From assembly GCA_017455185.1 (NCBI GenBank), contig JAFTBN010000049.1, positions 1 through 61,261 on the forward strand: 61,261 nt of DNA. Reading direction: 5' to 3'. Position 1 is the stretch's first letter. Each line of letters starts with the position of its first letter. This DNA comes from Clostridia bacterium. GTDB lineage: Bacteria; Bacillota; Clostridia; Oscillospirales; CAG-272. Below the pieces are notes generated by a model. That model did no database searches, was not told the DNA's origin, and saw only the letters and a program-made list of their open reading frames with translations. The position numbers and the translations under genes are program-made. This document shows positions 8,631 to 15,679 of the stretch, piece after piece.

Positions 8631-9633
8631 AGCTGTCCCGCAACCTTTCCCGGATCGATTCAACGCTCAGCCCGGAATCCTTTCCGGCCAGCAGAATCCG
8701 CATGTTTTTCACCGCCGTTTCCATTCCCTCCAGATACGCGATGGACACCTCGGGCCCGAACGAAATGAATTTCGCCTCCCGTACGGCCTCCATGACCGCG
8801 TTATCGGCCAGCCGCTCGAGTGTGGCCAGGGTGAGGTCGGATTCGAGCGCGGATTTGGAGAAGCGGTAGTAATCGGTCTTGGCAAGGCCCTCAAAGAGAG
8901 CCTGCTCTCCCGCAGAAAAGGCTTCCTCAAAAAAGGACGTTTCGAGCACCCCTCCCGGAACCAGGGCCCGGTCAAGCAGGGAGCGCGAAGCCTCGCTCTG
9001 GCCCATCCGGATGGTCCGGACGGTCATCATGCAATTGAGCAAATCCGCTCTTGCCGCGACAACCCGGCACAGATAGTCCGAGCGGAACGCCCGGGCCGCT
9101 TCGGCCGCCGATTCGAAATAGGCCCGGTCCAGAATCAGGTCGATGACCTGCGGGTTCTGTGTGGACGCATATTCCAGGTCTGCTTTGGCCGCCGCCTCGG
9201 CAAAGGGTCCTTCGAGATTCTCCAGGTCGTGCTGCTCCATCCTCTTTTGCAGGGATTCGACGTCCAGCGTACCCAGCGGGATGATCATGGAGGAAGGATC
9301 CACGTGCCTGTAGTAGCATTTCATCACGGACTTGATGTTGTGGCAGTCGTACTTCAAGCGGAGGAAGGACAAATCCTGCCCTTCGGGCATCATGCTGTCC
9401 ACCTCTGTGTACGCATCCTTCAGGATCCGGAGGAACAAATCCTCCCGGGTTTCCTCTCCGCTTTCCCGGTTCAGACGGATGCCGTATCCGTCCAAAGCCT
9501 GCATAACGGCCTCAGGGCCCTGCATCTCCAGCAGCCGGTTGAGTTTGTCCTGACCGATCAGTCCGTTTTCCAACGCGCGAATGCGGGCAGAACTATACAT
9601 ATATTCATTTACATTCAACCCACGTTTGCCCAT
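8623..9633 (-). CDS. ntpC: V/A-type ATPase subunit C
   Basis: Funnel-shaped subunit C (eukaryotic d homologue), 336 residues, linking the membrane ring to the DF stalk. It is mostly helical and contains YMYSSARIRALENGLI at the N-terminus and the FLRLKYDCHNIKSVMKCYYR block of the family. It lies between ntpE (15 bases upstream) and ntpF (overlapping). Confidence 0.93.
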   Translation of the reverse strand: MGKRGLNVNEYMYSSARIRALENGLIGQDKLNRLLEMQGPEAVMQALDGYGIRLNRESGEETREDLFLRILKDAYTEVDSMMPEGQDLSFLRLKYDCHNIKSVMKCYYRHVDPSSMIIPLGTLDVESLQKRMEQHDLENLEGPFAEAAAKADLEYASTQNPQVIDLILDRAYFESAAEAARAFRSDYLCRVVAARADLLNCMMTVRTIRMGQSEASRSLLDRALVPGGVLETSFFEEAFSAGEQALFEGLAKTDYYRFSKSALESDLTLATLERLADNAVMEAVREAKFISFGPEVSIAYLEGMETAVKNMRILLAGKDSGLSVESIRERLRDSYV

Positions 9634-9648
9634 CTTTCACCTCATCTG

Positions 9649-10323
9649 TCAGGAAAACAGCATCTTACTGACTTCCCCTTCCTTCTCCTCGCGCAATTGC
9701 GCAAACAAAACCGGGAAGGTGCAGTTCGACTCGATGTTGCCGTAACGGAGGATGAATCCTCCGCCGGTCTCCGACGTCTGCTCCGACAGTTGCACTTTCT
9801 TCATTCTTTCGCTGTATTGCGGCTCGGGAATGGCCTCGCACGCAAACCGCAGCATCTGCTCGCCGTACGCTTCCCTGTCCGCGGGACTGAGAAGGATCTC
9901 GTACATCTCGGGGCATTGCGCCTCCTCTTCTCCGTACAGAGCCCGGTTCTCGTCCTCGTTTGCAAACTCGGCACGCAGAGCCTGAATCAACAGCCCTGCC
10001 AGAAGGCGGCAGGTCTGCTCTGAGGGAAGATTCTCGATTCTTCCCTCGATGCGTCTGAACGTCTCGTCCAGACGGTCCGCCCGGTTCTGCAGCTCAATGT
10101 TGCGCAGTTCCATGGCCGAGGAAGACTGCCCTCTTTGCCGGATGGCCTCTTCCTCCTTTTTTTGCGCTTCTTCATAGCCGGCTTTCATGCGCTCGGTCTT
10201 TGCCTGCCATTCCGCGCGAATGGAATCGCAGTCGTCGTTGGCCGTCTGTCTGGTTGCCTGTGCATCGGCCATGGCATCGGCTATGATCTTTTCGGTTATT
10301 TTTTCAAGACCCTTAGTCGCCAT
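9649..10323 (-). CDS. ntpE: V/A-type ATPase subunit E (peripheral stalk)
   Basis: Peripheral-stalk subunit E, 224 residues. The N-terminal half is a charged coiled coil rich in Ala, Glu, Lys and Arg (GLEKITEKIIADAMADAQ onward), and the C-terminal half is the globular head that binds subunit B. An in-frame ATG 78 bases upstream would start inside ntpK and produce an odd cysteine-rich leader; ATG at 10323 with GCAGGACG upstream is chosen. It follows ntpK by 19 bases. Confidence 0.92.
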   Translation of the reverse strand: MATKGLEKITEKIIADAMADAQATRQTANDDCDSIRAEWQAKTERMKAGYEEAQKKEEEAIRQRGQSSSAMELRNIELQNRADRLDETFRRIEGRIENLPSEQTCRLLAGLLIQALRAEFANEDENRALYGEEEAQCPEMYEILLSPADREAYGEQMLRFACEAIPEPQYSERMKKVQLSEQTSETGGGFILRYGNIESNCTFPVLFAQLREEKEGEVSKMLFS

Positions 10324-10342
10324 TGAAACGTCCTGCTTTCTC

Positions 10343-10831
10343 TTATCTGAACAGAATGAGCAGCAAAGAAACAAGCACTGCAAAGATTGCGTACGTCTCA
10401 ACCAGAGCGGCGTTTGTCATGGCATGTCCGAGTTCGTTGGGCTGTTTGGTCAGAAGAACGACACCGGATGCTGCGACCTTGCCCTGCTTGATGCCCGAAT
10501 ACAAACCGACGATGGCAATCGGAAGAGCGGCCAGAAGGAAATACGCGCCGTCTGCGGTCTCCAAAGCCATGGGAGAGCCGCCGATCACACCGATCTTGAA
10601 CAGGATCATAAAGGAAGTGATCAAGCCGTAAATACCCTGGGTCATAGGCAATGCTTCCAGGACGATGCACTTACCGAAAGCGCTCGGATTTTCGCTCAGA
10701 AGTCCGGATGCGGCGGTCGCTACCAGATAAACACCCTTTGCGGACCCGATACCGGCCAGAATCGTAGCCAGGGCGGCGCCCAGAATTGCGAGATTGAAAC
10801 CCGAGAAAATCTGTTTGAAAATTTCTGCCAT
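10343..10831 (-). CDS. ntpK: V/A-type ATPase subunit K (rotor ring proteolipid), sodium-type
   Basis: Double-hairpin proteolipid of 162 residues with four transmembrane helices, forming the membrane rotor ring. Aligned by eye with Enterococcus hirae NtpK, it retains the residues known to bind sodium: Leu61, Thr64 and Gln65 in ALPMTQG, Gln116 in SGIKQGK and the essential Glu145 in LVETYAIF. This suggests coupling to Na+ rather than H+, which is an inference. An extra Glu59 in the first hairpin replaces a Gln in E. hirae. It lies between ntpI and ntpE. Confidence 0.95.
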   Translation of the reverse strand: MAEIFKQIFSGFNLAILGAALATILAGIGSAKGVYLVATAASGLLSENPSAFGKCIVLEALPMTQGIYGLITSFMILFKIGVIGGSPMALETADGAYFLLAALPIAIVGLYSGIKQGKVAASGVVLLTKQPNELGHAMTNAALVETYAIFAVLVSLLLILFR

Positions 10832-10870
10832 GATAGTAGTCTCCTTTTATATAACTCTTACGTTACCACG

Positions 10871-12868
10871 TTATGATTTGGATTGCTGCGCCACCCGGGC
10901 CGGAGCCGGTTCCAGGGGCGTGACCGTGAACTTTTCCGAAGGAACGGCCGGTTCGAACTTGACTCCGCCATCCTCATAGAACTTATTGAAGAATTCGATG
11001 TATTGCAGCCGGCTGGTATGTACGAACGTGCCCAGCACGTTGATGGCCAGGTTAAGCAGGTGCCCGATGACAAGGACCAGCAGCATGACGATGAAACCGA
11101 CGACGCTCTTCCCCATCATGGTAATCAGGTTGATGACCTGTCCGATGACGCCCGCGACCAGGCCCAGGGCCAGAATGCGGGAATAGGAAAGCAAATCCGA
11201 CATATAACTGACGATTCCGTACAGGCTCATCACGCCCTTGAGGAATTTCATGACAATGCCCTTTGCGTTTCTTCCCTGCGAGAAGATCAGCATCGCCGCG
11301 CCGACACCGGCCACGATACCGCCCACCGCCATGGGTTTGACCACGAAAAGAAGAATCAGCCCGGCGAAAATCACCCACCAGGAACCGACATCGAAAATGG
11401 CGGCAAAAGGATGGCCGGATTTCCAGATGTTGCGGAACTTGATGGCCATACCGGCGCACATGTGGATAAGCCCCATGCCAAGCGATACGAGCATAAAGCC
11501 CAGGATGTTCTCGGTCGGGTTGAACACGACCCCGTTGAAGAACGGAATGACACCCGCCGGTTTTTCGACGCGGAACAGATTCTCCATGACCGAATAAGGC
11601 AGGTTTCCGAACCATCCGCCGAACAGGATTCCCATCACGACGCAGGAAATGCCGCAATAGCCGAACATATTCAGAAACCGTTTGGTTCCCTCCCGTGGCT
11701 TGAGCAGCCTGGGGCCCAGGAACCCGGCCAGAATCAAAATCAGACCATACCCGACGTCTGCAAACATCAACCCGAAAATCAGGAAGTAAAAGATACTCAT
11801 GATAGCCGTCGGGTCAAACGAGCCGTAATGCGGATAATCGTACATCCCGATAACCGTTTCGAAATTGCGCGAGAACGGATTGTTCGAAAGCATGACGGGA
11901 GGAACCTCATCGGGCTCCGGGTCTTCGAATTCATAGGCGCACTCGTATTGATCGAGCAGGCGGGAGATGCTGTTCTCCTCCTTCTTCGGAACCCAACCGG
12001 TCATGATGCAGCAATACGGGGTGGACAGCATTTTGTATTGCTGAACCAGTGCGAGCCGCAGCGTTTCGTCCGAATCGTACAGATATTCAATTAAATCCAC
12101 GTTCTCAGCCAACTCGACAAACCGCTTTTCGAGAGACTCGGCCTCTGACCTGAGGCTGTCATTCTCAAGACCCAGTTTGCGGACCCGGTCCACAACCAGT
12201 TCTTCCTCTTCGGAGAACTGCATCCGGACAAATCCATATTGACTCAGCAAAGCATTCATTGCCTCGGTACAGGACCGATGGGCCATCACAAAAACGTAAT
12301 AATGATTGTCGCCTTCGTTGATTTTCTCAAGATAGACTCCCGCTTCCGCCATGGCAGATTCCATGACTTCAAACGAGGAAGACTGAACCGGAATGGAACC
12401 GAGGAATGAAACGACATCCCGGCTTTCGGGCAAACTCAGAGGCAAATCAAACTTTTCCCAGGGCCCCAGGGATTTGACAGTCGATTCATTCTTTGCATTC
12501 TCCGCGGATATCTCGGCCTGTCTTTTTATAATGGAGGAAGCCTCCTCAACCGAAGAACGGGCCTTTTCGCAATCGGGCGACTGGAGGAATTTATCAAAAT
12601 CCATCGGTTTGCGCCCCGCAAAAAGTTTCCTCTTTTTTCCGGATTTTTTACGAAGGACAGGAAGAACGGTGTTGATTTTTTCAATTTCTTTTTCCAGCCT
12701 CAGCCTTTCCTCTTCGCAAAGGAAAAGCCTGGCCTGAAGGGATTTGAATTCATCCGGAGATGTCTGATTGATCTGCACACAGCGAAACCGCATCATGCGC
12801 TTTACCATATCATTCACCTGAGACCGAATGGCAAACACCGTCAGCTTTCGCATTTCTAGAATTGCCAT
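10871..12868 (-). CDS. ntpI: V/A-type ATPase subunit I (membrane stator, a-subunit homologue)
   Basis: Membrane stator subunit, 665 residues, homologous to V-ATPase subunit a. The N-terminal half (about 1-340) is cytoplasmic and helical. The C-terminal half has about seven transmembrane segments, including FGLMFADVGYG and the helix SYSRILALGLVAGVIG, whose Arg is needed for ion translocation. It overlaps the ntpH stop by 13 bases. The start MAILEMRKLTVFAI fits the family. Confidence 0.96.
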   Translation of the reverse strand: MAILEMRKLTVFAIRSQVNDMVKRMMRFRCVQINQTSPDEFKSLQARLFLCEEERLRLEKEIEKINTVLPVLRKKSGKKRKLFAGRKPMDFDKFLQSPDCEKARSSVEEASSIIKRQAEISAENAKNESTVKSLGPWEKFDLPLSLPESRDVVSFLGSIPVQSSSFEVMESAMAEAGVYLEKINEGDNHYYVFVMAHRSCTEAMNALLSQYGFVRMQFSEEEELVVDRVRKLGLENDSLRSEAESLEKRFVELAENVDLIEYLYDSDETLRLALVQQYKMLSTPYCCIMTGWVPKKEENSISRLLDQYECAYEFEDPEPDEVPPVMLSNNPFSRNFETVIGMYDYPHYGSFDPTAIMSIFYFLIFGLMFADVGYGLILILAGFLGPRLLKPREGTKRFLNMFGYCGISCVVMGILFGGWFGNLPYSVMENLFRVEKPAGVIPFFNGVVFNPTENILGFMLVSLGMGLIHMCAGMAIKFRNIWKSGHPFAAIFDVGSWWVIFAGLILLFVVKPMAVGGIVAGVGAAMLIFSQGRNAKGIVMKFLKGVMSLYGIVSYMSDLLSYSRILALGLVAGVIGQVINLITMMGKSVVGFIVMLLVLVIGHLLNLAINVLGTFVHTSRLQYIEFFNKFYEDGGVKFEPAVPSEKFTVTPLEPAPARVAQQSKS

Positions 12869-13179
12869 TGATCCAAAACACTCCTCACGATATAACGCAC
12901 TGCGTCTTCCATTTTATCCTGATTGTCTTGAAAGGTGTCCTGTGCCTGATTGACGGCCTGAAGTCTGGAATTGGCAAGGTCCTGCTCCACATCCGCACGG
13001 ATTTGTGCAAGATGGAGATTCATATTCTTGCGTATTTCCATTTCTTCACGGTCATACTTTTCACGGCATTCTTTTTCGGTCTGATCGACGCGGGCTTTTG
13101 CGTCTGCAATCGCATCCTCGCGGATCCGGCGTGCCCGGTCTTCCGCTGCAACGATTTCAGCCAATGCTGCTTTTGCCAT
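12856..13179 (-). CDS. ntpH: V/A-type ATPase subunit H/G (peripheral stalk)
   Basis: Small coiled-coil subunit of 107 residues that pairs with subunit E in the peripheral stalk (called G, H or AhaH). It is almost entirely helical and charged (AEDRARRIREDAIADAKAR). First gene of the operon. The ATG is preceded by GGGAGGGTCTT. Promoter elements lie about 35 bases upstream. Identity rests on position, length and composition rather than on a sharp motif. Confidence 0.88.
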   Translation of the reverse strand: MAKAALAEIVAAEDRARRIREDAIADAKARVDQTEKECREKYDREEMEIRKNMNLHLAQIRADVEQDLANSRLQAVNQAQDTFQDNQDKMEDAVRYIVRSVLDQWQF

Positions 13180-13210
13180 AAGACCCTCCCGATTTAAACT
13201 TCATTGATTT

Positions 13211-13239
13211 ATTTTACCACAAACGACAAATGAGCGCAA
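13211..13239 (-). promoter_or_regulatory. Candidate promoter of the V/A-ATPase operon
   Basis: On the minus strand, a -10 TAAAAT (13211-13216) with a 17-base spacer and a poor -35 TTGCGC (13234-13239). The -35 matches only its first three bases, so expression may need an activator or another start. Confidence 0.5.
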
Positions 13240-13365
13240 GACAAAACCAATTCAAAACGTTCGACAAACATACCAAAATCAACAGAAAAAATGAAACGGA
13301 ACAAATGCATTTTTTACATCAGGAAAACGAACCGTTTGCTTACCGGCAAAGACGTTTTAGAGGAT

Positions 13366-13399
13366 AACAAAAAGGGGATTTTGCAATCCCCTTTTTGTT
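13366..13399 (-). terminator. Strong terminator of the lipoprotein gene
   Basis: The 15-bp arms AACAAAAAGGGGATT (13366-13380) and AATCCCCTTTTTGTT (13385-13399) enclose a 4-base loop, 21 bases after the lipoprotein stop. It is symmetric and therefore bidirectional in form. Confidence 0.92.
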
Positions 13400-13420
13400 T
13401 TATTCCTTCATCAATGATGA

Positions 13421-15502
13421 TTAAGGATTTGTAGGTTCTTCGCCGATGACAGGAAGCTGAGCTTTCAGAACTTCCCAACGCTGAGCGATTTCAGCCTTCA
13501 TATCGTTGATGATTGTCTCGAACGAGAAGCCCTCGTTGCCTTCCTTCTTGACATCTTCGAATGTCAGGTCGGTGACGAACTGCTCGTACTTGACATAGAT
13601 GACTGCCAGGTCAAGAGCTTCATAAGAGCTACGGCCGACGTTCTTTTCATCTACGAAAGCAAGATACTCAACATGGAGCTGTCTCAGGCAGAGGTTCTGG
13701 TCTCTGATGAACTTCAGTTTCAGGATCTGAACAACATATTCCTGAACCAGAGAGTAATCATCGTTCATGACTGCGCTCATATCTCCGTCATTCGCAATCG
13801 AGAATTTCTCGTACATACCCTTGGTATCATCATCATACTCAAATGCTGCAGGACCAACCAGTTCCTTGATGGCCTCTTCGTCCTCGTTATCAGCAATGGA
13901 GATGTAGTCAATGGTCGGGTTATTCTCAATGATATCAGCCTGCTTTGCCATCAGGTCATTGTAGAATTCAGCAAATTCCTCAGCCTCTTTTTCAGCAGCA
14001 GTCAGAACAGCAGAATCCAAGCCATAGTAAACGGAATCAGGATTGAAGGACAGGAAAACATCATCCTCAACTTCTTCGGTCAGAGGATCGTCGCCAGCCT
14101 CATAGAGATCCTTGTGTTCTCTGAAAGCACGAATTGCACCAGCCTCATAGGTTTCAGCCCATGCGACAGCTTCCTGATAAGCTTCGAACACAGTTGCAAG
14201 ATCGCCTGCAATGTTGCCTTCTTCATCCAGTTCAAGAGTCAGACGAATATAGTCGCCGTCAGCGTTCTGGAAGTAGTAAATCAAATCGCCATTCTCAATA
14301 ACCGGCTCGCCGGACGTAGCGTCAGCGGTCACATCCATCTTGGTTCCGACACTTGCAAGTTTCTCATTGATTGCCTTAGCAGCTTCTTTGGCGGAAACGC
14401 CGTTTGCAGCGACAACTGCGAGATCTTCGTAGTAACCGGTTACAGTGGAGAGCTTACGGTCACGGACTTTAACAAATGCATTCAGTTTAAGAGCAAAATC
14501 TGCCTGGCTGTCGCCGGGTGTGCCGCTTCCGTCGGCATCGGTTACATTGTAATATTTATCAACGAAGTCACCCAGGTTCTCAACATCGCCGCCGGCAGTG
14601 TATCCTTCAGACTTATCATAGAATGCAGCCGGGAAAACGTTGTCTCTCAGTTTTGCAATATCATCCGCATAGGTGGAGTTTTCGGGAACGTTGCCAGCCA
14701 GAACAGCATCAACGGTTGTGTCACCTTCCTGAAGTGCATAATAGATGGCGGAAACCTTGTCCCATTCCTCAATGTTGATGTAGATATCGGCAATGTCGCC
14801 GGAAACTACATTCTCAATCAGGTTATCAACAGCTTCTGCTGTGTAATAGTTCTCCAGTTCTTCAGTCAGAGCGCTGGACTTCAGATAATCCTTCAAAGCG
14901 TCTGTCAGAGCGGTCTTGGTGACATAATCGGTCAAAGCGTTGCTGATTGCCGTGTTGACATCAGACTTCTTTGCATAGTCATTCAGAGCGTCTGCCTTGA
15001 GATAGCCGGAGAGTGCAGAGTTGATTGCATTGGTCACTTCGGTCATTGTTACGCCGCTCGAGGAACCTGTAGGCAGGTTAGCGATTGCGCTGTTGACAAT
15101 TTCCTGAACCTTTGCTTCAGTCAGGGCATCTGATTTCTTCTGATAATCCTTAAGAGCATCGTTCACCGCATTCGAAATAGCGTTTGCCAACTCGGAAGCT
15201 TTCACGCCGTCCTCCGTCTTAAGGTAATCAGCTAACTTTTGATTCAATTGTGTCTCTGTAATAGCAGCATCTGCTGTTGCCTTCGCGGTATCGGCCGTAG
15301 CCTTGGCAGTATCAGCTGCAGACTTAGCCTGATCGGCAGCGGTCTTAGCCTGATCAGCAGCCGTCTTGGCGCTGTCAGCCGTTGCCTGCGCATTCTCGTC
15401 TGTGCAACCAGTCAAGCATACGACAAGCATCATAACCAAAGCCAAAGCCAAAGCAAGAATGCTTACTACACCAGTTTTCTTGTTGTTCTTAGAGAAAAGC
15501 AT
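13421..15502 (-). CDS. Large secreted lipoprotein with heptad and fibre-like repeats
   Basis: A 693-residue lipoprotein. The signal peptide (residues 1-32) ends in the lipobox LTGC, so Cys33 should be lipidated by Lgt and cleaved by LspA, both encoded in this window. Residues about 36-80 are a seven-residue repeat of the form ADxAKTA, predicted coiled coil. Residues about 80-235 carry degenerate repeats such as DYAKKSDVNTAISNAL, DYVTKTALTDAL and DYLKSSALTEEL, resembling trimeric stalk repeats of phage tail fibres. The remaining 450 residues are acidic and I do not recognise a domain. It is a single-gene unit with two promoters and a strong terminator, suggesting high expression and a surface role. 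Confidence 0.8.
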   Translation of the reverse strand: MLFSKNNKKTGVVSILALALALVMMLVVCLTGCTDENAQATADSAKTAADQAKTAADQAKSAADTAKATADTAKATADAAITETQLNQKLADYLKTEDGVKASELANAISNAVNDALKDYQKKSDALTEAKVQEIVNSAIANLPTGSSSGVTMTEVTNAINSALSGYLKADALNDYAKKSDVNTAISNALTDYVTKTALTDALKDYLKSSALTEELENYYTAEAVDNLIENVVSGDIADIYINIEEWDKVSAIYYALQEGDTTVDAVLAGNVPENSTYADDIAKLRDNVFPAAFYDKSEGYTAGGDVENLGDFVDKYYNVTDADGSGTPGDSQADFALKLNAFVKVRDRKLSTVTGYYEDLAVVAANGVSAKEAAKAINEKLASVGTKMDVTADATSGEPVIENGDLIYYFQNADGDYIRLTLELDEEGNIAGDLATVFEAYQEAVAWAETYEAGAIRAFREHKDLYEAGDDPLTEEVEDDVFLSFNPDSVYYGLDSAVLTAAEKEAEEFAEFYNDLMAKQADIIENNPTIDYISIADNEDEEAIKELVGPAAFEYDDDTKGMYEKFSIANDGDMSAVMNDDYSLVQEYVVQILKLKFIRDQNLCLRQLHVEYLAFVDEKNVGRSSYEALDLAVIYVKYEQFVTDLTFEDVKKEGNEGFSFETIINDMKAEIAQRWEVLKAQLPVIGEEPTNP

Positions 15503-15533
15503 GGTTTGCCTCCAAAAATTTTTTATATGTGTA

Positions 15534-15562
15534 TTCTACAACACTTGTCTTTCTTTGTCAAG
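15534..15562 (-). promoter_or_regulatory. Proximal promoter of the lipoprotein gene
   Basis: On the minus strand, -35 TTGACA (15557-15562), a 17-base spacer and -10 TAGAAT (15534-15539). It lies about 30 bases ahead of the ribosome binding site GGAGG at 15510-15514. Confidence 0.85.
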
Positions 15563-15628
15563 AGGATTTTTCATTTTTCAGTTATAAAAACGCAAAATAC
15601 CCCTAACGCGAAACACCAGTACGCGGTT

Positions 15629-15657
15629 ATTATATCATAGCTCAAAAAGCAATGCAA
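15629..15657 (-). promoter_or_regulatory. Distal promoter of the lipoprotein gene
   Basis: On the minus strand, -35 TTGCAT (15652-15657), a 17-base spacer and -10 TATAAT (15629-15634). It lies just after the stop codon of the upstream CvpA-like gene, giving the lipoprotein gene two stacked promoters. Confidence 0.7.
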
Positions 15658-15679
15658 GATATATTGAAATATTTTTTAC

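Noticed and set aside
13421..15502. Phage tail fibre or prophage remnant
   Set aside because: The repeats resemble fibre shafts, but the protein has a signal peptide with lipobox and no phage genes are nearby.
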